A DNA stretch of 17,466 bases from Micractinium sp. NFX-FRZ (Eukaryota; Chlorophyta; Trebouxiophyceae; Chlorellales; Chlorellaceae). Made by a program: the position numbers and the translations under genes. Shown here one piece after another: positions 1 through 8,891 of this stretch. Under the pieces are notes generated by a model, which was not told where the DNA came from, ran no database searches, and saw only the letters and a list, made by a program, of their open reading frames with translations. How positions within the stretch are numbered: position 1 is the stretch's first letter; each line of letters opens with the position of its first letter. The stretch is taken from positions 1-17,466 of the forward strand of contig JAPTJF010000731.1 of NCBI GenBank assembly GCA_029339195.1. The letters run 5' to 3'.

Positions 1-142
1 AACTCTCCCCTCCCCCCCCTCGGTTCGCTGCCAGTTTGGCTAGCCTCATCTCAGAATCCAGTTTGTCTGGCCTTACTCCTTGATCTAAAAGGATGCCCTT
101 GTTAATACTGATTTAATTTCAATCCCTTTGTTGAACCCACAG
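1..142 (+). other. 3' part of an intron of the MYND gene
   Basis: No coding signal is visible here. The stretch is poorer in GC than the exon that follows, has a branch-point-like TACTGAT near 105 and a pyrimidine-rich run, and ends in CCCACAG at 136-142. That is a good splice acceptor, so the next exon starts at 143. The upstream exons lie outside the window. Confidence 0.7.
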
Positions 143-649
143 GTTGCCTGTTTGTCCAGGGTGGCTGTACTGGCTTTCAGGTCGCTGCAGACCGAGGCAG
201 AGGGGCTCGCTGGGGATGGGGACAGCGCTGCGGTGCGCCAGCTGGCGGCCCAGGCGGCCCAGCATCTGCAGGGGCTGCTGCCCGGGCATGCAGAGGAAGC
301 TGTGCAGCAGCTGGGCAAGCTGCGGGACGGACTGCCGCAGGTGAACGCAGCAGCCCGCCTGCTGCAGCAGGCCTGGCAGACGGATGCGGGCGAGCAGCAG
401 GCACAGGCACGGCTCGAGGTGGCACGGGCGGCTGCCATCCGCTGCTGCGCGTACCTGCGCTGCGCCAACCTGGGCGCCCCCGGCGGCCCGGATGCGGGGC
501 AGCAGCCCGGCAGCTTGAGGTGCGGTGGGTGTCGCAGTCTGCGGTACTGCGGTCCCGCCTGCTCCCGCGCCGACTGGCGCCTGGGCCACCGGCACTTGTG
601 TGCAGCACTGGCAGCAGAGCGGCAGTCACAGAAGGCAGCGTGTTCGTAG
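143..649 (+). CDS. MYND-type zinc-finger protein, C-terminal exon (partial)
   Basis: This is the last 168 codons of a larger gene, read in phase 0 from the acceptor at 142 to a TAG at 647-649. Residues about 102-153 of the visible part form a MYND finger: a Cys pair spaced C-x4-C (CAYLRC), then CGGCRSLRYC, CGPAC, ADW, and a final H-x3-H-x3-C-like end (GHRHLC). MYND fingers bind two zinc ions and mediate protein-protein contacts, often in chromatin or signalling proteins. Algal genomes hold many such proteins, and the CAYLxC...ADWxxGH layout fits that group. The preceding 100 residues are Ala/Gln/Leu-rich and helical with no domain I recognise. No SET domain is seen in this exon, though one could lie upstream. 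The partner and pathway cannot be told. Confidence 0.85.
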   Translation, partial: VACLSRVAVLAFRSLQTEAEGLAGDGDSAAVRQLAAQAAQHLQGLLPGHAEEAVQQLGKLRDGLPQVNAAARLLQQAWQTDAGEQQAQARLEVARAAAIRCCAYLRCANLGAPGGPDAGQQPGSLRCGGCRSLRYCGPACSRADWRLGHRHLCAALAAERQSQKAACS

Positions 650-704
650 GTATGCACCTGCTGCCAAGTGTGCATTGCGCCATCTGATTACGTTCGTTGC
701 TGCA

Positions 705-724
705 ACACACATACACACACACAT
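705..724. repeat. CA microsatellite between convergent genes
   Basis: A short imperfect CA run lies in the 103 bp between the facing stop codons of the MYND gene and the minus-strand gene at 753. No TGTAA poly(A) signal is visible for either gene in this gap, so their 3' UTRs probably overlap. Confidence 0.7.
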
Positions 725-752
725 GTGCAACCACTCATAGTTACGGCATCAA

Positions 753-2472
753 TCATGCTGGCAGGTGTTCATGTCGCGCCAGCGCTCTACTCTCCCTCTT
801 TTCCTCCTCCTCCTCCTCCTCCTCTGCATCCTCTTCTGCCGCCGCTGCATCTGCAGCTGCCATCTCCGCTGCCTCTTCTGCCTCATCATCTGCCTCCGCA
901 TCGCTGGACCAGCCCATGCCGCCGCACAGCTCGCGCAGCGCACGCCGCGCCTCTGCTGCCAGCTCCTCCAGGCGGCAGGCGTCCAGCATGTGAATGAACG
1001 ACTTCAGCTGCACCCCAGGGCAAGAGAGAGGGTGTGCGGTGTGGGGGTTGGGGTGGTGGGAGTGAGGCGGTGCCAGTTCTTCTCCAGACTGCAGGCGCCT
1101 AGCAAGTGAAAGAACGACTCCAGCTGCACTTCAGGGTGAAGCTGGGCCACGTCTGAGGGTGGGGTCAGCAGGCATGCCAGATCCCCAGGCAGCAGGCATT
1201 CAGCACTGCATTGTGCACGCTGCCAGCTAGCTGCACAGAGAAGAGTGGGGCCAGAGGAGACGGGGAGGAGTCGGGCAGAAGTGCGACAACAATGAAATAT
1301 GTAAGCATCAGGTACTTCGCATTAGGGGCGCAGAGGGGTTGGGCAACAGAGGGATTGTCCATGCACGCAGGACTGGGACGGGCGGCAGGGGGAGGTTGCA
1401 GGCGCCAAAGGGGAGGAGCTGAGGGAGGCAGGGGGCGGTGCCAATGTCGAGGTGGAGGCAGGCGGGGGGACGGCGCTGATGTGGAGTTTGCGGGAGGTGA
1501 AGTGCAGTGCTAAGCTGGCGGCAGTGTGATCACCACCACCTCTGGTGGAGCGCCCCACCAAGTCCTTTTGTGGCCCGCAGGAAGCACACCCACCACAGCT
1601 CGGGGCTGCCTCGGCTGTCCCCACCCTGCGCCCCGCCCCCGCCCACCTTGTCCACCCGCTGGATCCTCCAGATGCGGGTGCGCAGCGCCTTCTCGCTCAT
1701 GCTGCACCCTCAGGAAGGGGGAGGGGGGTGTGCAGGGCGGGGGGGCGGCGGTGAGTGCGTGTGTGAAGGCTGGGAGGCGGGCGGAGAGGAGACGAAGGGG
1801 CAGGCGGCAGACTGCGCATCAGCGGCCACTGCCACGGCAGGCATTGCAGGGCAGCTGGGCCCCGCGCAACCCTGAAGCAGGCTGTTGCGTGTGTTAAACC
1901 AGGAGCGGCCAGGTGAGTGCCAGGCACCAGCACCTGCGGATGCGCATCATGTTGTATCGATCCAGCTCCTCGTCGCACTTGGGTGCTGCCCTGCTGGGCG
2001 CACGCATCTGTGGCTCCGCTGTCTCCAGCGCCACGTCACGCACAGCCCGGCACAGTGGGTGGCCTGGAAGCTGGTGCTGTCGAGGTCCCAGGAGACTGCA
2101 CAGAGAGGCATGGGGGTCCAGGCAAATGCGCGCTCAGCCGACAAGGCGGCAGCAGGCGACGCGGGCGCAAGCAGCGGTGCAAGCCACGACACATCGCAGC
2201 CATCCTTACTTGTCCGGCGCATTCTCGCCCTGTAGCCGCCGCGATCGCCGTGTCGGCTGCCGATCGTCTGCTGCCACCTCTGGCCGCTGTCTCTCAGCTG
2301 CTGCCGCTGCTCGCTGGGCGCCCGCCCGCTGCTGCTGCACCCGTGACGCCGCCGCGCCGCCCAGCGGGTTGTCCAGCAGCCCTAGGCCTTCGAGGACCTG
2401 CTGGTTGCGTGCAATACGCTGCCGTCGCTCTTCCTCATAGGCGTTCACCTCGCCCGCTTCAGGCAGCACCAT
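753..2472 (-). CDS. Uncharacterised charged protein, 244 aa, four exons
   Basis: Exons, in reading order: 2472-2210, 2095-1934, 1701-1647 and 1007-753. All junctions are GT-AG, phases match (2, 2, 0) and the sum is 735 nt, so the model is internally consistent. It starts with ATG at 2472; the stop TGA is at 755-753. The N-terminus has YEEERRQRIARN followed by VLEGLGL, then a basic PTRRSRRLQGE patch. The middle reads DEELDRYNMMRIR and SMSEKALRTRIWRIQRVDK, joined across exons to a helical LKSFIHMLDACRLEELAAEA segment. The tail is Ala/Glu-rich with eight Glu in a row. The RRSRRLQG patch plus an N-terminal RIARN helix recalls plant and algal nuclear proteins such as WDR76-like ones, but no WD repeats are present, so I assign no function. 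Nuclear location is an inference from charge alone. Confidence 0.72.
801..825. repeat. TCC/GGA microsatellite encoding the Glu run
   Basis: A run of TCC triplets on the plus strand, read on the minus strand as consecutive GAG codons, makes the poly-Glu stretch near the C-terminus of the 753-2472 protein. Its length is likely to vary between strains. Confidence 0.8.
1004..1123 (-). pseudogene. Duplicated, donor-less copy of the last-exon start
   Basis: The first 45 nt from 1123 downwards match the start of the last exon (from 1007 downwards) at about 37 positions, and both copies follow a GTGCAG acceptor. This copy encodes LESFFHLLGACSLEK against LKSFIHMLDACRLEE in the used exon. Similarity then breaks off. 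There is no GT donor between this copy and the acceptor of the real last exon, so it cannot act as an internal exon. If spliced to the upstream exon it would give a 39-residue alternative C-terminus ending at a TGA at 1006-1004. It is either a decayed exon duplicate or an alternative terminal exon; I favour decay. Confidence 0.6.
1124..1646 (-). other. Long intron of the 753-2472 gene
   Basis: This is the upstream part of the last intron, which has donor AAG|GTGGGC at 1646. Several open frames of 65-100 codons cross it on both strands, but none has protein-like composition. I see no gene in it. Confidence 0.55.
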
Positions 2473-2845
2473 GTTTTGGCAAAACCAGGCTGCTGCCGTC
2501 TCGCCTCCAACGATCTGCTACAGCTTCCAGGCGATGTACATAGCACTCGGGGACGGCAGCGCGCCACTGGAACCCAGCTGCCGGCCGCTGCGCCAAGTTT
2601 CATGTCGCTGCTGTGCCTGCTGTGTGGCGTTCCTGCACCATTCCCCTCCCTTTTCGCGCTTGCGCAATCTTATAAATTTGGCTACATAAATATCCTCACG
2701 CAACTGCAGCGCCAAGTGCGCACACGACACCCTGGCTCTGCTGGCTCTGCTGAAAGTCCCCCTCAAGCTGGCGTGCCTGCGTGCGAGTGTCCGACTGCTG
2801 GAGAGCAGGACCAGTGCAGTCGGCCTCCGTAGGCAGCACGTCGCC
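2473..2845. promoter_or_regulatory. Shared divergent promoter
   Basis: These 373 bp separate the ATG of the minus-strand gene from the ATG of the Nudix gene. Near the middle is a local AT-rich patch (about 2669-2693) with TATAAAT at 2671-2677 and CATAAATA a little further on, next to a CGCGCTTGCGCAA stretch. The AT patch is the best candidate core promoter for one or both genes. Transcription starts cannot be placed from sequence. Confidence 0.5.
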
Positions 2846-4410
2846 ATGGTCTCGGCAAACGGCAGAAGCGGCGGGGCGGCGGTGGCACAGGCGTCAGCGT
2901 CACCGGCGGCTCCGAAACTGCCGCCCAAGCTGCTCACGGTGCGAGGGCGCCAGCGTCAGTCCAGGCTGCATTTGAACTGTGTGTGTGAGCAGTGAGAATG
3001 ATGGGCGGCCCCCCTCACTCTGCCCCCCTTGCTCCTTGCTGCAGCTGGTCATCCCCGACATTGGCGGCCGGTTGCTGCTTGGCAAAAAGCTCCGCGGCTT
3101 TGGGGAGGGCTACTTGAACGGCTTTGGAGGCAAGGTACGTTGCGTTACAACGGAATCCTCACGGTTTGCCGGTACCAAAATATGCTATGCTGGCCTTGAC
3201 CGTCCCGTCTGTCCCTTGCTGCCGTTTGGAGGTGTTTAAAAGTGTTAATTGGCGGCTTTGGCTCTTTATGGCTGTGGTGCAGGCCGGCCTGAATGTCTAT
3301 CGTCGTTTCCACTACATGCCATCCCTTCCTTATCTCACCCCTCATTCCACCTGCTGCTTCCCTCCCCCGATCTCCCTTGGCAGGTGGAGCCAGGCGAGAC
3401 GATTGAGGCATCAGCGCAAAGAGAGGCAAGCGTTATCCTGCATATGGTTGACGCAGGGTGACGTGGGAGGGGGCGCAGAGGAGCCAGCAGGCTTGCCGTG
3501 CCAGATCGCCGGAGCTTGCTGGGATGGGGGTGGGGGTGCCAGGAGGTGGCACAGGCAGCTGGTGGAAAAGGGCAAGCCCACCAGCCAACTGCCGGCCACC
3601 CACCCCACTGCCTACCCCACCGCAGCTGCTGGAGGAGGCGCATGTGAGGGCCACAGCCATGGAGCATGTGGGCCTGCTGCACTTCGTTTTCGACGATAAA
3701 CCGCAACCTTGGGAGGTTCATGGTGAGTGGGCGAGCCCACCGAGGTCCTGGGAGGTGCGCGGTGAGGAGGCAGTTGCAGAGGGGGGCTGCTGGGCGGGGT
3801 GCTTGGGCGGCGGCGGCTAGCTGGCGGAATGCTTGGCGCAGCAGCGGACGTTGTACACCGCAACACAGCGCCTCCACAACGCAGCCATGCCTGAACCCTC
3901 CCATCACCCCCACCTGCACACCCTGCCAGTGTTCCGGGTGACTTCGTTTGAGGGTGAGCCGGCGCCCAGCGATGAGATGGAGCCCCTCTGGTTCCAGCCC
4001 TCAGAAGTGCCCTTTGACAAGATGTGGGCGGACGACGAACACTGGTGGGTGGGCGCTGCGCCCGGATTTGTCGGGAGCCAATACACAGAGCCTGCGCCTT
4101 GACTCGCGTTTGTGTTGCATTGGTTGAACTGGGCGCTCGCAGAAGCTTGTTGTTGCGGTGGGTGGGAGGGCTCTGAGTGGTGGCGCGTTATCCCTCGCAT
4201 GCAACAGCTGCGGTGCGTGTTGGCTACCAGCGTGACGCGCACCTCCTTGACCGCCTCCCGCCTCCCTGACCCCTCAACAGGTACCCGCTGTTCCTGAAGG
4301 GGGCTCGGTTCACAGGCACCTTCCACTTCCACGACACACACACTCTGGTGGAGCACACGCTGCGGGAGGTGGCGCCAGAGGAGCTGCACCTGCCGGCAGA
4401 CCCCTTGTGA
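2846..4410 (+). CDS. NUDT1: Nudix hydrolase, MTH1/NUDT1-type oxidised purine nucleotide sanitiser
   Basis: Six exons: 2846-2938, 3045-3134, 3384-3425, 3626-3722, 3930-4044, 4281-4410. They total 567 nt and give 188 aa with all phases matching. The MTH1 family hydrolyses 8-oxo-dGTP and 2-OH-dATP to monophosphates and so keeps damaged purines out of DNA and RNA. Seen here: LRGFGEGYLNGFGGK (residues 47-61), the Nudix box G60-x5-E66-x7-R74-E75-L-L-E78-E79, then VGLLHFVF, HVFRVTSFEG, SDEMEPLWFQ and MWADDEHW. N56, W140, D142 and D143 match the human MTH1 positions N33, W117, D119 and D120 that recognise the base. The box ends A-H-V, with His81 where Gly is usual. Human MTH1 is 156 aa; the extra length is mostly a 31-residue Ala/Pro-rich N-terminus that might be a targeting sequence. 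The start is the first ATG (gccATGG) after an in-frame TAG. The third intron is GC-AG. Confidence 0.93.
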
Positions 4411-4646
4411 CGCACAACCAAGCGGCGCTGTGACACGACGAGGAGCAACGCGCCGGTTTATCCTCCTGACTCATACACCTGTGAATTTTGCAAATGACTC
4501 TGTATTTATAAACTTAACTGCATCACTTGCGCACTGCCTGGCTGGTGACCCAAACTGAGCTGGAGGCTGCACTCAGTAGGGCGCAGGCGGGGGCGGGGGC
4601 CTTGCGTTTGGGCTGTGCAGGCGCAGTTCTCTGATTAGATCAAGTT

Positions 4647-4651
4647 TGTAA
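4647..4651 (+). terminator. TGTAA poly(A) signal, Nudix gene
   Basis: TGTAA is the usual poly(A) signal of chlorophyte algae. This copy lies 237 nt after the Nudix stop codon and before the next gene on the strand, so it is the best candidate 3'-end signal. Confidence 0.5.
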
Positions 4652-4981
4652 AAGCTGCGGTGAGATTCACATGCTGCGCTGATTGCACTGATGCCTTGCC
4701 TGCACTGTTGTGAAGCATTGCTGCCGAACGCGCCGCCTGCAGCACGCAGCGCCCTCAGCGGCGGGCGGGACCTCTCCCCATTTGTGGCCCCTAGACAATG
4801 CCGCTTCCGCCGGTTGCTCCCTGTGGCTTGACAAACCGCCTGGGGCGCCGCAACAGGGCGCACATTCACACAGCTTGGCTTGAGTCTGCAGCCTCGCCGC
4901 GGCACCGGCTGTCGGCTGGCCTCGGGCGCTGAGAGGCACTGCGCCTTCGCGCCGTTTCCTTTTACGCGGGCATTCCCGGCG

Positions 4982-4989
4982 CACGTGAC
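4982..4989. promoter_or_regulatory. G-box-like CACGTGAC
   Basis: A CACGTG palindrome followed by AC, 134 bp upstream of the BCAS3-type start codon. A single 6-bp core can occur by chance, so its use is only suggested. Confidence 0.35.
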
Positions 4990-5122
4990 GGCGCGCTCAC
5001 CGGCGGGGAGCCAGCAAGCCAGTTCTCCAGCAGCCCGAGCCCTGTGGCCGCCCGCTAGCTGAGGGTGTTTCGGGCTCTCGCCTGCGACCTCTTTTCGGTG
5101 CCCAGCGGGCCCAACCGCAGCT

Positions 5123-8100
5123 ATGGGCAGCTCCGGTGGCGCGGGGTACGCCGACACAGCCAGGCGCCTTGCAGGGCGCTCCCTGCTAGCCGTTGGCAGC
5201 GGCCTCGCCAAAGGCGTGAGTGCTGTAGCCAAGGGCGTCACCGCACTCACGGCAGATTCCAGCGACAAGGAGGCTGTTCGCTCTCTCAAGTTTGCCCTGC
5301 TGGAGTGGGGCCCCGCCGTCGGCGGCGATGGCACCGCTGCCAGCTCCTACAAGGTTGGCGCTGACGCGCCACCGCTGCCATGCCACCGCCTGCCGGTGCT
5401 GCTGGTGGGCCTCGACTCGGGGTTCCAGGTGCGTTGCTGTCCAACACGGCAGTGCTAGGTTGCCTCGGCAGCCAGAGGTGGCACGCTGCTGCCGCCTGCT
5501 TGCTGCTCCTGTGGCGGCCCATGCACCTGCCGCCTGCCTGGTCTGGGGCCAGCCAACAGCTCAATTTAGGGTCCGTTGTGCCCTCCTGTATGCAGGTGTG
5601 GCGTCTGGATGGCGAAAATCCTGCTGAGCTAGTCTCACACCGCGACGGCCCCGTCAAGTGAGCGCGGGGCATGCACTGGGTGGCACGGCACGTGTGCTCA
5701 CTGTGTGCACTTGCCATTCAGCAGTGCTCCTGCACTTGGCAGCCAGTGTGGCGTTCACCTGCGGCAACGCCGGCCGCTGCCATGCCCACCAACCTTACCC
5801 CCGGCTCCTGCTCGCGCGCTCCACCCGCGTTGCAGGCTGATGGAAGCTGTGATTGAGCCGCGCGTGGGCGAGGGCGAGGCGGTACAGGATGAACTGAGGG
5901 GCGAGCGCCCGCTGCTGGCCGTGGTGCCAGCACCACAGGGGGCGGCCCCCGTGCTGCAGCCACCAGGCGGTGGGCTGCAGGCGGGGCATCTGCCCGCGAC
6001 CGCGGCGCAGCAGCAGCAGCAGCACAGCGTGCAGCACAGCGTGCAGCTGTACAGCCTGCGCTCCCACGGATACGTGCGGAGCCTGAGCTTCGGCGGGGAG
6101 GTGCTGGGCGTGGCGTCCAGCGGCCGCCTGCTTGTGGTGGCGCTGCGCGGGCAGCTGCAGGCATTCGATGCCTGCACCCTGCAGCACACCTTCAGCTGCC
6201 TCACCTACACGCCGCCCACGCCGCCGCCCACGCCGGCCACTAGCGCCCCGCCATCACGGCAGCATCAGCAGCAGCAGTTTGTGACGGCGGGGCTCACCAG
6301 CAGCGGCAGCAGCGCCACCAGCGAGGGCCCCCAGCAGCAGCAAGCAGCGGCAGGTGGCGCACCCGCGGTGGCGCCCGCGCCTGTGGTCACGCTCGCGCCT
6401 TTCGCACTCGGCCCGCGTTGGCTGGCCTACGCCGCCGACACGCCTGTGCCTCAGGCCAGCAGCCAGGCGGTGGCCCAGCGCCTGCCGCTGGGCAGGCAGG
6501 AGAGCCACAGCAGCGTGGGCCTCGAAAGCGAAGCCAGCGGGGGCACACCGCTGGGCACAAGCCCGTCGGGGCGCAACGGTGTCCTGACCTCGGCCGCTGT
6601 AGCGGATGCTGCACGGGCTGCGGCCTCCAAGGGCGGGCAGCAGCTCAAGGCGGGGCTGAGCGCAGTGGGCAGCGCCTCCTTCCGCTACCTCTCGGCGCAG
6701 TACGCCACCTGGCGCCAGGGAGGGCCGCAGGCGCAGCAGAGCGGCTTGGATGCCATGGAGGTGGGCAAGGGGAGGCAGCTGGGCGCTTATGCTCCTGCCA
6801 CTGTGCACAGGCGGAGGGGGCAATGCTGCGGCAGTACCCCACGTGCTCGAGAAAGGCTGGCAGGGCAGGGAGCGTTCGCTCATGCCTGCTGCGCTCCTGG
6901 TGCCGCTCCTGCCGGCTGGCACCTGCCGTGCCGCCGCTCCTGCCGCCTGCCTGCCTTGTTGCCAGCTGCCTGTCTGCCACGTCGCCTGTCCGCTGGTGTG
7001 CTCTGCTCCCCAACTCTTGTTCCGCTGCGCCCGCCGGCTCTCGACCCTCACCCCTGGTCTTGTGTGCAGGCCGACGCTGCCGTGGCAGGCACCGTTGTGG
7101 TGCGAGATGCCTGCAGCCGCCTGGTGGTGGCCCACTTCCGGGCGCACACCTCCCCCCTGGCAGCGCTGCAGTTCAGCCCCGGCGGCACGCTTCTGGCCAC
7201 GGCCTCGGTGGCTGGGCACAGCATCAACCTGTTCACCATCGTGCCTCCTGCAGCAGCGGCAGCAGCGGCAGGCCTGAGCGGCATGTTGGATGTGGCAGGT
7301 GGGCACGCGGTGTGGCTGTACCGCCTGTACCGCGGCGTGACCCCTGCGGCCATCAGGGGTGTCGCCTTTGCTCCTGATGCCGCCTGGGTGGCGGTCAGCA
7401 GCGGGCGCGGCACCACCCACTTGTTCCACACACCCGGCGCCGCCCCCGGAGCGCGCCAGGCAGAGCAGCAGGGCCCCGCCGCAGCGGCAGCAGGAGCTGC
7501 TCCCGTGGGAGACACAGGCGTGGTGGGACGGCCACCCAGGCTGCCTGCCGTGGGCCGGGCCCGCAAGCCGGGGCTGCTGAGCGGCGGCGCGGCAGGCGCG
7601 GCCACCGCCGCCCGCAACCTGTACACTGGTCAGCGCGCGGGTGAGCAGGCTGGGGCGGGGGAGCATGGCGACTTGCCTGCTGGCAGCGCTTGTGGGTGTT
7701 TGCTGCGCATCAGGTTGTGTCCTGTCATGCCCTGCAATGGCTGGCAAGCTGCTCATTCTGTTTTCCCCGGTGCCCCCCTGCCCATGGTGTGGCTCTGCGC
7801 AAGGCTTGCCGGCCTGGCTCTTCCTGCCTGCCTGCCTGCCTGCCTGCCCGCCAATCTTGCCTCCTGGTCCCGCCAGCCTGCTGCCTTTGTGACCTGCTCC
7901 ACTCACAGACCCATGTGCCTGGTGCCCTGGCATCCGCCCCATGCAGACGCCGCCCCCATCGCTGCTGCCTTCCTGGCAGCCGGGCCTGGCAGCCCCACCG
8001 CTGCCGCAGCTGCTGCCTGCACCACCGGCGACGGCGGCAGCGCCGGCAGCAGCCTGTATGTGGTGACCCAGGATGGCCTGCTCACCCGCCACCTGCTGCG

Positions 8101-8653
8101 GGCACCGGCCGCCCTCGACACAGCCCCTGGCCTGGGCGCCGCGGCGGGCGCGGCGTTGGGCTCGCCTGGCGGCGCAGCCCCTGCGGCACACTCGGTGCAG
8201 ACTGACCCTGCAGGCAGCGCAGGGGCGGCAGCTGCTGCCGTGCTGGAAGAGGCCGACCGCTGGGACGTGGCCCGCCATGCCAGCTGGCCCGAGCGGGAGG
8301 AGCTGCTGCCGCTGCTGCCGGGCGCCGCGCCAGGTGCAATGGCCGGCGGCGGGGAGGCGGGCCACAACGGCAGCAGCGCAGGCGGCGCGGATGCGGCGCA
8401 GCAGCAGGTGTGGGTGGCGCAGGCCGAGGCCGGCGCGCTGTCCGCATCGGGCTCTGGCGCCAGCGCAGCCGCTGTTGCCCCTGCAGCGCCGCTGCCTCTG
8501 TGGGGTGACCCGCAGTTCCGTTTTTTTGAGCTGCAAGTGCAGCAGCTGCAGCGGCAGCGCTCGGTCGGGGGGGCTGAGTCGCTGCCCGACGACGCGCAGC
8601 CGTCCTCTGGCTTTCTGGAGCACATGCCTGCCCGCCCCCTCCACCAGCAGTAG
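5123..8653 (+). CDS. BCAS3: ATG18/BCAS3-type WD-repeat autophagy protein
   Basis: Five exons: 5123-5428, 5596-5657, 5836-6760, 7070-7640, 7947-8653. They total 2571 nt and give 856 aa with matching phases. The fold is a WD40-like propeller that binds phosphoinositides on the growing autophagic membrane; plant relatives are ATG18f/g/h and the animal one is BCAS3. Diagnostic parts: PVLLVGLDSGFQVW (blade 1, across exons 1-2), VSHRDGPVK, LGVASSGRLLVVAL with FDACTLQHTFSCLTY, FALGPRWLAYA, then VVRDACSRLVVAHFRAHTSP and GGTLLATASVAGHSINLF in exon 4. LYRG at 517-520 stands where PROPPINs have FRRG, and is close to the LHRG of plant BCAS3-type proteins. The C-terminal BCAS3 domain shows QVWVAQAEAG (from 775) and PLWGDPQFRFFEL (about 806-816). 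Long Gln/Ala/Pro-rich loops inflate the protein. The first ATG was chosen; an Ala/Gly-rich segment precedes the propeller. Confidence 0.93.
6761..7069 (+). other. Intron 3 of the BCAS3-type gene, stop-free and a multiple of three
   Basis: The donor is GAG|GTGGGC and the acceptor TGTGTGCAG, phase 0, 309 nt. The frame stays open throughout, so retention would add 103 residues. The encoded text is Cys/Arg/Pro-rich and matches nothing expected between GLDAMEV and the VVRDACSR strand, so I treat it as an intron. Confidence 0.8.
7641..7946 (+). other. Intron 4 of the BCAS3-type gene, stop-free and a multiple of three
   Basis: The donor is GCGG|GTGAGC and the acceptor CCATGCAG, phase 1, 306 nt, also open in frame (102 codons). 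It carries six tandem CCTG units at 7823-7846. The translation is not protein-like. Confidence 0.8.
7823..7846. repeat. CCTG tetranucleotide repeat, six copies
   Basis: A perfect run of six CCTG units followed by CCCG, within intron 4 of the BCAS3-type gene. Confidence 0.9.
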
Positions 8654-8757
8654 CAGCCGGGGCAAGCTTCAGTGCTGCTGCTGCCTTGGTAGGTCGGCTG
8701 GGCAGGCGCGCTGGCACCCAACCTTGTTCCCACACGTATATCCATGCATGCACATGT

Positions 8758-8891
8758 TGTGCACCAACCCCCTCTTGAACGCCCGCCCTGCTTTCTCAGG
8801 CCAGTGCACTCCCCCACACCTGCGCGCACACTTTCACGCAGCGTGTGCACCCCCCCTTGACCCCCCCCGCCCTGCTTTCTCAGGCCAGTGC
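8758..8891. repeat. Direct repeat, two degenerate copies of about 50 bp
   Basis: The copies are at 8758-8807 and 8844-8891. The last 24 nt of each (8784-8807 and 8868-8891) are identical, built around CTGCTTTCTCAGGCCAGTGC. The first halves both begin TGTGCACC, then a C-run and CTTGA. They lie in the presumed 3' UTR of the BCAS3-type gene. Confidence 0.85.

Larger units (their letters stand above)
4411..5122 (+). promoter_or_regulatory. 3' UTR of the Nudix gene and promoter of the BCAS3-type gene
   Basis: These 712 bp lie between two genes on the same strand. The left part (about 4480-4660) is poorer in GC and holds TATAAA at 4507-4512 and a TGTAA at 4647-4651. The right part is GC-rich and contains CACGTGAC at 4982-4989, a G-box-like core that bHLH or bZIP factors often bind, about 135 bp before the next ATG. 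No gene is seen on either strand. Confidence 0.5.

Noticed and set aside
4573..5334. Minus-strand open frame of 253 codons between the Nudix and BCAS3-type genes
   Set aside because: It begins at GTG, not ATG, overlaps exon 1 of the BCAS3-type gene in antisense, has no recognisable domain, and is Ala/Arg/Pro-rich, as expected of GC-rich shadow frames.
5705..8653. A single 982-codon plus-strand exon
   Set aside because: The true product needs introns at 6761-7069 and 7641-7946 removed. These have good splice sites, and removal restores the continuous BCAS3-type sequence. The frame also starts at GTG inside intron 2.
6254..8665. Minus-strand open frame of 803 codons
   Set aside because: It is the antisense of exons 3-5 of the BCAS3-type gene. 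GC-rich codon use keeps it open, and it runs through both introns without protein-like sequence.
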